Positions 7,323 through 15,118 of a stretch of DNA of 64,000 nucleotides are shown here, piece after piece. Both the position numbers and the translations under genes were made by a program. The notes beneath the pieces were generated by a model. The model worked only from the letters and a program-made list of their open reading frames with translations, searched no databases and had not been told where the DNA came from. Within the stretch, counting starts at the first letter, position 1. Every line of letters starts with the position of its first letter. This DNA comes from a virus. Location of the stretch: positions 18,076 through 82,075 of the IMG/VR virus record IMGVR_UViG_3300031566_000009, one strand, 5' to 3'.

Positions 7323-7773
7323 CTATTTCCCCTTCCCCATTGCATCTGGGACAACCGATGCTTCCATATCCATCGGCGTGAAGAACGCCCTCACCGTAGC
7401 AGGAGGGACACTCTTTATTAAGGCACTTCAACTGGCTCTCATCGAAGGTGGGGTAGATGATTTCTCCTTTTACTGCCTGGCATTTTCCACCGAAGTAGTA
7501 CTCCTTCCAAAGATCATCTGATTCCTGACCACTACCCCATAAAGTAAAAAGCACATTGGGGAAGGCAACAGATAATTCGATCATGTCCTCTTGGTGTTTA
7601 TACCAGGTAAGGTCGCTACCTTCACCAATCCAGACGCTCTTTAAATCTGACCAACCATACCCCCGTGCGGCGTCTTCAATGAAATCCTGAATGGCTTTGG
7701 CTCTACTTCCATCAATAAAGCGAGACCAATCGTCTGCATTAGGGTCCAATTGATAATTTGTATAGTACCTCAT
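7303..7773 (-). CDS. Protein with C-terminal DnaJ-type zinc motif
   Basis: This 156-residue protein ends with CPSCYGEG and CPRCNGEG, the CXXCXGXG repeats of the DnaJ zinc centre, without any J domain. The N-terminal half is unrecognised and aromatic-rich. I chose the ATG behind GAGAGGGG. A related but larger four-repeat version is encoded at 13875-14534. Confidence 0.65.
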   Translation of the reverse strand: MRYYTNYQLDPNADDWSRFIDGSRAKAIQDFIEDAARGYGWSDLKSVWIGEGSDLTWYKHQEDMIELSVAFPNVLFTLWGSGQESDDLWKEYYFGGKCQAVKGEIIYPTFDESQLKCLNKECPSCYGEGVLHADGYGSIGCPRCNGEGEIDDTEMS

Positions 7774-7864
7774 CTCGTCCCCTCTCCGAAGTCGATTCTT
7801 CCTCAAAACCCCATCTCAAAAAACGACCACATAAAAGCAAGTGCAATTATCTTGGACATAAGCT

Positions 7865-8014
7865 TCAAGAGTAAGGGATAGCGAGTATGCAGAGACCTGT
7901 AAACACGGAAAAGATAAACAGTGGCCAAGAAAATTCGCTATCTCTACTAGAAACAATCCTAAACCAAGTCGAGAAAATCCAAAATATTGAAACAACTTTT
8001 ACTAGACTACTCAT
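7865..8014 (-). CDS. Small two-segment membrane peptide
   Basis: This 49-residue peptide starts at an ATG overlapping the stop of the upstream gene. It has two hydrophobic stretches separated by a short polar turn (SSRDSEF). Function unknown. Confidence 0.5.
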   Translation of the reverse strand: MSSLVKVVSIFWIFSTWFRIVSSRDSEFSWPLFIFSVFTGLCILAIPYS

Positions 8015-8351
8015 CTTCTTCTCCAATCGGCCAGTAGCCAATATCGTTAGCATCCTTTGGGTTTTCACCAAAGAAGTAACCTTCTGGAGATAGGTCGTCT
8101 AGAGCGTCCCAATAAATAACATTCACCAACTCACCAGCTACCTGAGAAAGCTCTTCGGGTGGCTCCCATTCATCATCTGTCCAATGAGAAGGATTTTTCA
8201 ATGAATCAAAGACTTCCGAGAATTCCCAACGAAGTTCTTCCCCCTTTTCTGGCCAATAGTAATCGAGAAAAGCAGCGAACGTCTTGATCAATTCCGCGTC
8301 ACTTATCGATCCTCTCGACACTGTGCCAACGAAATCTACTGGTGTAGGCAT
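8007..8351 (-). CDS. Acidic hypothetical protein, 114 aa
   Basis: The protein is rich in Glu, Asp and Trp and strongly acidic throughout. The start follows AAGGAG with eight-base spacing. Acidic phage early proteins are often DNA mimics or host-enzyme inhibitors, but I see no specific evidence for that. Confidence 0.6.
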   Translation of the reverse strand: MPTPVDFVGTVSRGSISDAELIKTFAAFLDYYWPEKGEELRWEFSEVFDSLKNPSHWTDDEWEPPEELSQVAGELVNVIYWDALDDLSPEGYFFGENPKDANDIGYWPIGEEDE

Positions 8352-8352
8352 T

Positions 8353-8838
8353 TCAGGCTCCTTTTTCACCTAAAGTGATGATTTGTTTGAGCATCTTAAT
8401 AGACAATTTATCTAAAGGAATCAATTCTCCTAAATAATCATGACCCCACTTACCATCATACTTCCAAGCTCCCCATACACCATCACACTTCCAAGTATCC
8501 TCTTGAGGAAGAAACCAAACATCCTCTCCGATAAAAACCGTATATCTGGGGTACTCTGCCGAATCACCATAGTCCCAGGCTTTTACAGTGGCAAAGAAGT
8601 TTCGATGTTCTGAAAGGAGATTCGAGATAGTCTTAGTCATCTCCTGCATCCTTTCATATTCTCCTTTGTGAAATTTAATTTCGTGCAAGGTGACTTTGGA
8701 GTTACGGTATTCTAGCGACCCATCGACCTCCTCGACTAAGCCATCATCAAGGAGTTTGAATGCCGCCTTTACATCAGAAGCCTCAGCTTCACAGAAACGG
8801 GAGTAATTACCGGACTCAATAAAACGATAAATAGGCAT
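8353..8838 (-). CDS. Two-part protein: MPIYRF module plus AWDYGD module
   Basis: The first 50 residues match the start of the protein at 9916-10176 (MPIYRF-ESG). The rest matches the whole of the upstream protein at 8769-9116, sharing a WD-GD-RYTV-IG-W segment and a final PLDKL-IK-LK-II. It is therefore a natural fusion of two modules that also occur separately next door. AGGAGG precedes the ATG. Function unknown. Confidence 0.65.
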   Translation of the reverse strand: MPIYRFIESGNYSRFCEAEASDVKAAFKLLDDGLVEEVDGSLEYRNSKVTLHEIKFHKGEYERMQEMTKTISNLLSEHRNFFATVKAWDYGDSAEYPRYTVFIGEDVWFLPQEDTWKCDGVWGAWKYDGKWGHDYLGELIPLDKLSIKMLKQIITLGEKGA

Positions 8839-9116
8839 TTTTCCTCCTCGTCTAGAGAAATGATTTTCCTGAGCACCTTGATTGGCAGTTCATCCAAAGA
8901 GAGAGGTTTTCCAAAGTAGTCCTTTGGAGTCCACCACCAATTTTCTAGCCAATCTCCTCCACATTCACAAATCTCATCAGGAGAATCAGGCATAAACCAA
9001 ATCAGATCTCCGATGGCGACTGTATACCGACCCATCGCCAAGTCACCATCGTCCCAAGCCTGCACAGTGCAGAATAGTTCAGCATACTCTAAGAGGATGG
9101 TTTCAATTGCGGTCAT
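8769..9116 (-). CDS. AWDDGD-module protein, paralogue of its neighbour
   Basis: This 115-residue protein shares its core with residues 85-160 of the downstream gene. Its last 23 codons overlap the start of that gene in another reading frame, an unusually long 70-base overlap. The start is an ATG overlapping the upstream stop. Confidence 0.55.
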   Translation of the reverse strand: MTAIETILLEYAELFCTVQAWDDGDLAMGRYTVAIGDLIWFMPDSPDEICECGGDWLENWWWTPKDYFGKPLSLDELPIKVLRKIISLDEEEKCLFIVLLSPVITPVSVKLRLLM

Positions 9117-9321
9117 ATTTCTCTTTTTCGTGATGCCAAGCGAATTTGAAGACTTCACCAAAGACAACTGTTGTCGCCACGAAAGATGGCATACGACGGT
9201 CAGGTTCTAGACCATAAGGATCACGTAGCACTAAGTCAGGTTCTGCCTCGATCACAGCCCATAAGCTTTGTGTTGAAGGATGTATCAAGACATCGCCAAC
9301 TTGGAAACCCTTTTTAGGCAT
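9103..9321 (-). CDS. Hypothetical protein, 72 aa
   Basis: A compact beta-rich sequence starting KKGFQVGDVLIHP, typical of small barrel-like proteins. It is translationally coupled to the upstream gene, whose stop it overlaps. Function unknown. Confidence 0.55.
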   Translation of the reverse strand: MPKKGFQVGDVLIHPSTQSLWAVIEAEPDLVLRDPYGLEPDRRMPSFVATTVVFGEVFKFAWHHEKEKYDRN

Positions 9322-9904
9322 CTAGACTATCTTTGAGTGCCCGAATCCACTCAGTCCGCTCCTTGGCCCGATCCAATTCCTCTCGATAACCTTTAGCATT
9401 GTATTCTATATCTGCCAAACAACAGGTCAACCTCTTATGTCTGTAGTCTGCGCTACTGAGTTGCCGTGGTTCTGAAAAATCTGTACTGCAATCAAATTTT
9501 ATGCTCTCTTGTAACTGCTTGATCATAAAATCTTTCAATCCTTGATGCTCCTCGGTAGGAGGTAGCCAAGCCCTCGCCTTCTCCAGCATCGCATTGTAGC
9601 GACTTAGTAGCACAGTATTCTTTTCTGTTGCCTCTTGACGCCGCCGCATCTTTTTCACATAATCTGCTATAGTTGCTTCCTTCCAAGTATCGTCACTCCA
9701 AGACTCCATCGTAACCAAGGACTCAAGAGATTCTTGGAGCCGTTTTAGCTGCCATATAGAAGGCTCTATTTGGTCAGGAATTGATTCGTCTAACGACGCA
9801 TCTCTCATAGAGGCGAAAGCACCGAAGGCTCTTGCGCAGCTAAATAGGAAATCACGAAACGTTACTTCACCTTCACAAATGGCAGCGGTATATCCAGTAG
9901 GCAT
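9314..9904 (-). CDS. Conserved phage family, MPTGYTA-type
   Basis: This 196-residue protein begins MPTGYTAAI, then has FRDFLFSCARAFGAFASMRD and later a DQIEPS-W patch. This N-terminal signature recurs in many unrelated tailed phages, always without a known function. The remainder is long charged helices. The ribosome site is AGGAGG. I recognise the family but cannot assign a role. Confidence 0.75.
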   Translation of the reverse strand: MPTGYTAAICEGEVTFRDFLFSCARAFGAFASMRDASLDESIPDQIEPSIWQLKRLQESLESLVTMESWSDDTWKEATIADYVKKMRRRQEATEKNTVLLSRYNAMLEKARAWLPPTEEHQGLKDFMIKQLQESIKFDCSTDFSEPRQLSSADYRHKRLTCCLADIEYNAKGYREELDRAKERTEWIRALKDSLDA

Positions 9905-9915
9905 TTCCTAACCTC

Positions 9916-10176
9916 CTAAGTTGGTGGTTGTTTTCTCGTTTCGTCCTTGTTCTCTACCATTACTCCAACAGGATGGTCACAAGAGTCGATAATCAATATA
10001 GGGCTTTCGTCTATCACCTCTTGAAGCTCAGAGTAGGGATCATAATATTGCAATGAACTCTCAATCTCCTCTCCCTCACCATCACCGATGAGTTCACGGG
10101 CTTCTTCTTCGTTTTCGGCTCTTACCTCGACTAAGACAGAGAAAGTGCCTGATTCAGAGAAACGATAGATCGGCAT
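9916..10176 (-). CDS. MPIYRF-module protein
   Basis: This 86-residue protein matches the N-terminus of the protein at 8353-8838. It is the first gene after the promoter at 10210-10238, with GGGAGG upstream of the chosen ATG. Function unknown. Confidence 0.6.
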   Translation of the reverse strand: MPIYRFSESGTFSVLVEVRAENEEEARELIGDGEGEEIESSLQYYDPYSELQEVIDESPILIIDSCDHPVGVMVENKDETRKQPPT

Positions 10177-10209
10177 TTTATTCGCCTCCCTCAAGACTTA
10201 GTTTCCATT

Positions 10210-10238
10210 ATTGTAGTACAATCACTATGATTTGTCAA
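10210..10238 (-). promoter_or_regulatory. Leftward sigma-70 promoter
   Basis: TTGACA (10233-10238), 17 bp, TACAAT (10210-10215). The spacer carries GTGATTGTAC, a diverged form of the operator in the other leftward promoters. It lies over the 3' end of the upstream gene and would serve the genes from 10176 leftward. Confidence 0.75.
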
Positions 10239-10446
10239 ATTTCAGATTGATGAAAACCATACAGTCTAAGTCTCGTGTCAAGTTCTCTTGGATGTCTCGT
10301 AGCGTCTCCAGGAGGTCAGGATTGGTGCAGTAGATGTTGAATCGCACATACTCTGGCTTGGCGAGGTCGTCGCGCACGACGAACTCAGTAACCTCGTGGA
10401 CGCCAGGAAGGGCCTCGATAGCGGCCTTAGCTTCAGCCAGGGTCAT
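10225..10446 (-). CDS. Hypothetical protein, 73 aa
   Basis: A small alpha/beta protein beginning TLAEAKAAIEALPGV. I chose the ATG behind GGGAGA that overlaps the upstream stop. Its end overlaps a promoter. Function unknown. Confidence 0.6.
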   Translation of the reverse strand: MTLAEAKAAIEALPGVHEVTEFVVRDDLAKPEYVRFNIYCTNPDLLETLRDIQENLTRDLDCMVFINLKFDKS

Positions 10447-10661
10447 CTTGCTTCTCCCAAGCCCAAAGTCTTGAGAATGCGTTCTGCATGTTCCTTTATT
10501 GCCTCTTCGTCTCCGATAACTACCGAGGAATAACCAGGCCAATCTTTCTCAATTGACTCCCAGAAAGCATGGGCCTTCGATATGGCCTGTTCCCCATCCA
10601 CGAATGACCATCTCACGACTTCGGTCTGATAGTTCACGGTCAACAAGACTGCCTTAGCCAT
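10443..10661 (-). CDS. Hypothetical protein, 72 aa
   Basis: Begins MAKAVLLTVNYQ, preceded by AGGAGG. The fold looks alpha/beta and the C-terminus is charged. It overlaps both neighbours by 4-8 bases. Function unknown. Confidence 0.6.
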   Translation of the reverse strand: MAKAVLLTVNYQTEVVRWSFVDGEQAISKAHAFWESIEKDWPGYSSVVIGDEEAIKEHAERILKTLGLGEAR

Positions 10662-11028
10662 CTTGCGCCTCCTCCTGAGCGTCCAGCCATGCCTCGATTG
10701 CCAGACAGATGGCCTCGCGCAGAGTAGGCGCAAAGGCCAAAGTTTCAGGCGCATCGGGATTCCCAAGGGCACACATATAGCCGCGTAGCCGCTTTGGTGT
10801 CGCACGTTCCAGCGTATATCCTACACCTGGATATTTATCCGCAACTGTATCCAGCGCCTCCAGTGCCTGTTCCACGTCGAGATGGGGCTGCCAGCCTGGA
10901 ATCAAATGCACACTAACGGGGCAACCGGACTCATCGACTGACCACCAGAACAAGCGTTTGTGCCACCCCATCACTTCTCGCGCAAGCCGCTCGTCCAGGG
11001 CCTGCCACTCGGCGTCACTCTTGGGCAT
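10654..11028 (-). CDS. BC1872-like phage sandwich-domain protein
   Basis: This 124-residue protein has the pattern DAEWQALDERLAREVMGW near its start, then LDVEQALEALDTV and a final EAICLAIEAWLDAQEE. This matches the small alpha-beta-alpha phage family annotated as BC1872-like, common in phage early regions and without known activity. The gene immediately upstream is a paralogue. Confidence 0.7.
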   Translation of the reverse strand: MPKSDAEWQALDERLAREVMGWHKRLFWWSVDESGCPVSVHLIPGWQPHLDVEQALEALDTVADKYPGVGYTLERATPKRLRGYMCALGNPDAPETLAFAPTLREAICLAIEAWLDAQEEAQDG

Positions 11029-11467
11029 CTTGTTGCTCCTCCTCCTGAGCATCCAGCCACTGCTCGATTGCCAAGCAGATGGCCTTTGGCAAAAGATCGT
11101 GTGTCTCTACAATGTGCGGGGCATTCTCCATCCAAATCGTTACCCAACACCGAGGCTCGCCAGTCTTTTGATCAATGCTTATGTCGTGGCCCTTGACTCT
11201 CACCGCGTCCAGCGCCCTCAGTGCCTGTTCCACGTCGAGATGGGGCTGCCAGCCAGAGAACGCATGGAGGGGGAACACAGACTCATATTGGCGCTTCCAA
11301 TAGTTCTTCTTCCACCGCTCCAGCGACATGTCGAGGAACTTTTTGGGCGTAACGTCAATGTAGTCTTGTCGTTCCGCAGGGGTTAGGTCGTCCCAGGTAA
11401 GCAACCCCATAATCTCGCAAGCTATTCGTTGATCCAGTGCTCGCCATTCGGCGTCAGTCTTGGTCAT
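11015..11467 (-). CDS. BC1872-like protein, second paralogue
   Basis: This 150-residue protein shares DAEWRALDQRIACEIMG, GWQPHLDVEQAL-ALD and AICLAIEQWLDAQEE with the gene downstream. It carries an extra 25-residue insertion after the first motif. Tandem duplication followed by divergence is the simplest explanation. Confidence 0.7.
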   Translation of the reverse strand: MTKTDAEWRALDQRIACEIMGLLTWDDLTPAERQDYIDVTPKKFLDMSLERWKKNYWKRQYESVFPLHAFSGWQPHLDVEQALRALDAVRVKGHDISIDQKTGEPRCWVTIWMENAPHIVETHDLLPKAICLAIEQWLDAQEEEQQDAQE

Positions 11468-11738
11468 CCGGGTCTCCTTCCAGGGCGCGGCGGAGGGGGT
11501 CAATAACCAATAGAAGGTTGGAGAGTGCCCATGAATCCTCTACAAACCCTTTCTCCCATTCTAGGGCTGTGGCCAGTGCCTCCTCCACGAGCCTGCGGTC
11601 AACTGGGGCTTGCTGGTACTTGCCCTCCAGGATGTCGAGCCGCTCCCCTTGGGCCTCCACTTCCTGGGCCAGTTCCCTGCTCCATGCCGCCTGTCTAGTC
11701 TGTTCATACCACGGCACGCGCTCACTCAGTTTCGGCAT
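11454..11738 (-). CDS. KLSERVP-module protein, 94 aa
   Basis: Starts MPKLSERVPWYEQ, sharing this module with the protein at 2569-3135. The rest is helical and coiled-coil-like. GGAGGAG precedes the ATG, which lies inside the end of the upstream gene. Function unknown. Confidence 0.6.
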   Translation of the reverse strand: MPKLSERVPWYEQTRQAAWSRELAQEVEAQGERLDILEGKYQQAPVDRRLVEEALATALEWEKGFVEDSWALSNLLLVIDPLRRALEGDPDDQD

Positions 11739-12003
11739 CTTGCTCCTCCAGTTCCTTCGCCACCTCGCGGCCCTTGTCGGTGAGATGGTACTCAAAGTTG
11801 ATTGCCAGACCTGGGGGATCGCGCCGCAACAATCCCAAGCCCTCCAGTATTTCCACAGTCTTGCGTTGTGGCTGAAAATGCTCACCAGTGTCGTCTTCAG
11901 ACCAGCTTATGCTCCATCGGCCACCCCACGTATTCATCCAGATACCAGTCGTAACCCAACATGCCGTCAGCACCCGTTTCTGGGCCTCACTCAGTTTCGT
12001 CAT
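11722..12003 (-). CDS. Winged-helix-like DNA-binding protein
   Basis: This 93-residue protein begins KLSEAQKRVLTAC and ends with LEGLGLLRRD then YHLTDKGREVAKEL. Helix, then TVEILEGLGLL, then a beta wing with a TDKG turn, is the usual winged helix-turn-helix layout. It is a probable transcription regulator of phage genes. AAAGGAGG precedes the ATG. Confidence 0.65.
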   Translation of the reverse strand: MTKLSEAQKRVLTACWVTTGIWMNTWGGRWSISWSEDDTGEHFQPQRKTVEILEGLGLLRRDPPGLAINFEYHLTDKGREVAKELEEQDAETE

Positions 12004-12105
12004 CGCTCCTCCTTTGGGTACAATCGCACCCGATCTGGGCACGGTCAGGGTAGTTCCTCCCCCGTAACCCTTCACTCCTACGCCTTTCGGCGACTGCACC
12101 CTTCC

Positions 12106-12336
12106 TCATTCGAATGACTTTCTCATAGCCGTTAGGTTGGCTGCCATACCCTCAAGGAGTGCTAGCATATCAGCCTTAGACCGACGTAGTCTCTGGACTT
12201 CTTCGAGCACCAGGGGATAGCCCTCGCGGGCCGCAGCGATGAAGCGAGCATCGGAACTTCTTACGAGTTGGCCAGGAGGAACCGCCTTTTCGCAGATCTT
12301 TAGTTGCTCTTTGATCCATTCGTCAGTCAGTGGCAT
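12106..12336 (-). CDS. Small helical phage protein, 76 aa
   Basis: Contains DARFIAAAREGYPLVLEEV and RLRR, a pattern seen in many short phage and metagenomic proteins of unknown function. It overlaps the upstream stop. About 100 bases of non-coding sequence separate it from the next gene to the left. Confidence 0.6.
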   Translation of the reverse strand: MPLTDEWIKEQLKICEKAVPPGQLVRSSDARFIAAAREGYPLVLEEVQRLRRSKADMLALLEGMAANLTAMRKSFE

Positions 12337-12706
12337 CGGTGGCCTCCTGTTTCAGGGCATCCTCTACAGCGTTGATTGCATCGATAACATCGGGGTCGCT
12401 TTCTGCAGTGGGATGGCGACCGATGGCTTCTACTAAACGCTCGATTGGCCCGAACTTTTCTAATGGCCTTTCGTTCACCTCCCGTTCAGGTAGGAAGATA
12501 GTCCACCCCCAAGGGCTGCTGCCAGTAAAGCGGTAAGTTTTGTTGTTGAACACTTCGTCGGCCCACTTAGCGACCAGCCATGCCTCTTGCTTGGTGAGAG
12601 AACACAACTCGCACTGTGAGTCGGGGCCATAATCACCACCTCTGTGTACCATGATGTTGAAGAAATCACCATTATGAGAATAGTTGATTGCACAGGCACT
12701 TTTCAT
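12323..12706 (-). CDS. Hypothetical protein, 127 aa
   Basis: A soluble alpha/beta protein with an acidic C-terminal helix. The start follows AAGGAGG with good spacing and lies eleven bases after the stop of a short membrane peptide gene. Function unknown. Confidence 0.6.
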   Translation of the reverse strand: MKSACAINYSHNGDFFNIMVHRGGDYGPDSQCELCSLTKQEAWLVAKWADEVFNNKTYRFTGSSPWGWTIFLPEREVNERPLEKFGPIERLVEAIGRHPTAESDPDVIDAINAVEDALKQEATDATD

Positions 12707-12719
12707 GTTGTTGCCTCCT

Positions 12720-12812
12720 TCATGCCCCCATCTCCAATATCCACAGGAATGCTTGCAGGGCCAGGCAAACGACGATGCAGAGCAAGCCCTGCCGGAATGT
12801 CAGTCTTGTCAT
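12720..12812 (-). CDS. 30-aa membrane peptide
   Basis: This short frame (MTRLTFRQG then about 18 hydrophobic residues) has an AGGGAGG ribosome site and fits exactly between two genes, with the next Shine-Dalgarno starting at its stop. A single membrane helix with a basic start suggests an inner-membrane peptide. Function unknown. Confidence 0.5.
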   Translation of the reverse strand: MTRLTFRQGLLCIVVCLALQAFLWILEMGA

Positions 12813-12824
12813 TCGCCCACCTCC

Positions 12825-13031
12825 CTATGAATCGCCCGCTGGCGGGACAGACACAGAAAGTCCGATGCCTGCCAGGGCTGCCTGCCATCTGTCAAGTGCA
12901 GCAGCATAGTCCTTCCAGCCTTGGACAGCCAATTGGCCGATGGCTTCTTTCTCCTCTATCTCCTGTAATGCCTTTTTGACATCAGCCATAGCACTCTCAA
13001 CGTTGTCAAGCGGATCGTGCTCTTGTGTCAT
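12825..13031 (-). CDS. Small helical protein, 68 aa
   Basis: Two charged helices, with AAAAGGAG upstream of the ATG. Function unknown. Confidence 0.6.
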   Translation of the reverse strand: MTQEHDPLDNVESAMADVKKALQEIEEKEAIGQLAVQGWKDYAAALDRWQAALAGIGLSVSVPPAGDS

Positions 13032-13051
13032 CTAATGCTCCTTTTCGCCAA

Positions 13052-13318
13052 CTATTCACCTGTGCGTTCGTAATTATACACTGGAGAATCTCCACCACTT
13101 TCCAATAGACGACGCTCAAAGTCAGCCTCAAAATGACGTGCCAACGGTCTATCCGCGAATCCACTTACGATTTGCACTTTGCACACGGGGCACTCGAATA
13201 AGTCGGCCAGCCATATTTGGTATGGCTCTGGAGGTGATGAGAACATATCTACTACTGCTATCCCTGTTTTGAATGGTTGGAACTCTGTTTCACATTTGAC
13301 ACAGATGGGACGTTTCAT
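13052..13318 (-). CDS. Zinc-binding protein, 88 aa
   Basis: CVKCETEF and CPVCKVQI give a four-cysteine zinc site separated by about 35 residues. This is the first gene after the promoter at 13335-13363, with AGGAGG upstream. Function unknown. Confidence 0.65.
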   Translation of the reverse strand: MKRPICVKCETEFQPFKTGIAVVDMFSSPPEPYQIWLADLFECPVCKVQIVSGFADRPLARHFEADFERRLLESGGDSPVYNYERTGE

Positions 13319-13334
13319 TTTTCCTCCTGACTAT

Positions 13335-13363
13335 ATAGTAGCACAAGTGCTATGCCTTGTCAA
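13335..13363 (-). promoter_or_regulatory. Leftward promoter with AGCAC-GTGCT operator
   Basis: TTGACA (13358-13363), 17 bp, TACTAT (13335-13340). The spacer contains TAGCACTTGTGCTA, an inverted repeat centred next to the -10 (13339-13352). The -35 lies over the end of the upstream gene. Confidence 0.85.
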
Positions 13364-13619
13364 ATTCGTCGCTGATGCGTTGTTCTAAGTCCTGGATATT
13401 GCTCAAACCAAGAATCACCGTATCTGATTCCAAAACCACGGCTAGAATGCCCCTATAGTTCTCGATGATGAATGCAGGATAGCGGGTCACAACGCCACGC
13501 CGCACTACGCGACCGACGATGTGTGGGGCTAATTGACTGCGGATGTAGTCTCCTGGTTGAATTGCGGAAAGGGTCATCGGAATACTGTCTCCGTCGCCAA
13601 CGTCGAGTCGATCAGTCAT
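13350..13619 (-). CDS. Hypothetical protein, 89 aa
   Basis: The chosen ATG overlaps the upstream stop as ATGA. The middle region (IQPGDYIRSQLAPHIVGRV) looks like a small beta barrel. Function unknown. Confidence 0.55.
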   Translation of the reverse strand: MTDRLDVGDGDSIPMTLSAIQPGDYIRSQLAPHIVGRVVRRGVVTRYPAFIIENYRGILAVVLESDTVILGLSNIQDLEQRISDEFDKA

Positions 13620-13882
13620 CGTCCCTGCGCTATTCGGTAACAATTGTACCATGCTTGACTACGCTTCTCAGACTTTGCCAACATCTTTTCCAGTCGATCT
13701 ATGTCGCTTTTATCTTGCTTCGTCGTGGGTGAGATGGTGACTCCTGGTAGTGGTTCACCAGTACTTCCAATAGCCCCATACACTGAGTAACTCCAAGTGG
13801 TAAACGTGCCATCGTGGTTAGCCTCGGCGATGATGCTATGTCCTTCGGAATCTGTTGCTCTAACCCAAGTACGCTCATTCAT
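13616..13882 (-). CDS. Hypothetical protein, 88 aa
   Basis: Beta-rich N-terminal half followed by a charged helix. Neither this ATG nor the one nine codons upstream has a good ribosome site. I chose the one overlapping the upstream stop. Function unknown. Confidence 0.5.
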   Translation of the reverse strand: MNERTWVRATDSEGHSIIAEANHDGTFTTWSYSVYGAIGSTGEPLPGVTISPTTKQDKSDIDRLEKMLAKSEKRSQAWYNCYRIAQGR

Positions 13883-14534
13883 AGATACGATCAATCTTGG
13901 CGATGTCATAGGCGTAACTTTTGGCGTAGTCTTCTGGTGGCGTTAGTCGGCCCTTGATATATTCACAGAGTTCGCGCCTTTTCTCCTGGTCGCGTAAGAA
14001 GACATAGCCACCAGATCCGATACACTGCTGACAATCCTCTTCATCCAGGAAACTCTGCAACTTCCACCTGGTGTAGTGAATCAGCCAAGTGCAATCTTGC
14101 CCGCACATACCCATAAGGAGGTATTGCTTGCACCTGTGTTCGATCAAACAAAAGCCATTATCCCAAGCCAATTTGTAGGCTTTCTTCCACTTGGGACTGC
14201 TGCGATCAACGTCTAGCCAATCATCCCAGACCTTGACCTCATAGGCCGTGTTCCACATGACCTCAAAGTGGCCGTCGGAGCATTGTTCACAGTATATTTC
14301 ACCTTCACCACCACAGTCCTTGCAAGGAAAACCACCTTCTCCCTTGCACTTTTGACACTCTCGATCAGCTACTATACCAAATCCCGCGCATTCTGAGCAC
14401 TCAACCGATCCTTCCCCTCCGCACGTCGAACAGTCGTGTTCTGGTTCCCCGTGACAGTAGGGACATATCAGATCGTAATTATCGTACCAATATGCGGTGT
14501 TCTCCATGATCTCGCCAAAGTCTAGGGTTTGCAT
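13875..14534 (-). CDS. DnaJ-type zinc-centre protein without J domain
   Basis: This 219-residue protein has a run of CXXC modules (CPYC, CSTCGGEG, CSECAGFG, CQKCKGEG, CKDCGGEG, CEQC) around residues 24-90. These match the cysteine-rich domain of DnaJ chaperones but lack the J domain. Another cysteine pair occurs near residue 160. It may bind unfolded protein or nucleic acid, which is inference. It is the first gene of the transcription unit from the promoter at 14557-14585, with AAAGGAGG before the chosen ATG. Confidence 0.7.
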   Translation of the reverse strand: MQTLDFGEIMENTAYWYDNYDLICPYCHGEPEHDCSTCGGEGSVECSECAGFGIVADRECQKCKGEGGFPCKDCGGEGEIYCEQCSDGHFEVMWNTAYEVKVWDDWLDVDRSSPKWKKAYKLAWDNGFCLIEHRCKQYLLMGMCGQDCTWLIHYTRWKLQSFLDEEDCQQCIGSGGYVFLRDQEKRRELCEYIKGRLTPPEDYAKSYAYDIAKIDRIYE

Positions 14535-14556
14535 TACGCCTCCTTTGATTGAGCAT

Positions 14557-14585
14557 ATCATAGCACAGATGCTATGATTTGTCAA
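14557..14585 (-). promoter_or_regulatory. Leftward promoter with AGCA-TGCT operator
   Basis: TTGACA (14580-14585), 17 bp, TATGAT (14557-14562). The spacer contains TAGCATCTGTGCTA, the same inverted repeat family with a small change. Confidence 0.85.
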
Positions 14586-14591
14586 ATTTGG

Positions 14592-14987
14592 CTAAAGTGC
14601 TTCGTCAAGCCAGATGAGCAACCCATAACGAGCAGCGAATTCCTTGAATTCGGAGTAGGTAATGCCAGCCATAAGTGTCGCTATCGATTGCGGATTCCAG
14701 TCTGATTCAGTTAGGCGCAGCCAGGGCACAGCTCCTGAATTTATATCATCGACTGACCACCAAGTGTTGGAATGACTACTGTCTGGAGTCATCAATTGAT
14801 GCTTGTAAGGATTGGCAAAGACGGCCACACGAAAGATTTTCCAATCTTGTCCACGCCTCAAAGTTGGAGGGCCAGCATTGCAGTCGTAGGGTGCATCATT
14901 CCAATCGTCGCCTGACTGCTCACGCAGATTCATCGTGAACCACACGAAGGGCAATTCCACGTAGCATAGTTGTGCTTGGTCGTTCAT
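14592..14987 (-). CDS. Hypothetical protein, 131 aa
   Basis: Trp-rich soluble protein. Its ATG overlaps the TGA of the short frame upstream, so translation coupling is likely. Function unknown. Confidence 0.6.
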   Translation of the reverse strand: MNDQAQLCYVELPFVWFTMNLREQSGDDWNDAPYDCNAGPPTLRRGQDWKIFRVAVFANPYKHQLMTPDSSHSNTWWSVDDINSGAVPWLRLTESDWNPQSIATLMAGITYSEFKEFAARYGLLIWLDEAL

Positions 14988-15118
14988 CTTTCTACCGCCA
15001 CCCAGCCACCATCCCGCCAAATCCTCACTATGTAACGCCCCTCTCCAGGCCGAATCGAACGATCAATGACTACATCGTATCCGTCTGCCAGTAGGCCGTC
15101 GAGGATATTGCGTTCACC
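14984..15118 (-). CDS. Protein-like frame with no normal start codon
   Basis: Forty-four sense codons read GERNILDGLLADGYDVV, then IRPGEGRYIVRIWRDGGW, and end in a TGA that overlaps the next ATG. Composition and neat fit between genes argue for real coding. The frame continues upstream to a TAA near 15184, but I find no in-frame ATG, GTG or TTG. It may use a rare AUU/AUA start, or be a gene that lost its start. Confidence 0.4.
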   Translation of the reverse strand, partial: GERNILDGLLADGYDVVIDRSIRPGEGRYIVRIWRDGGWVAVER

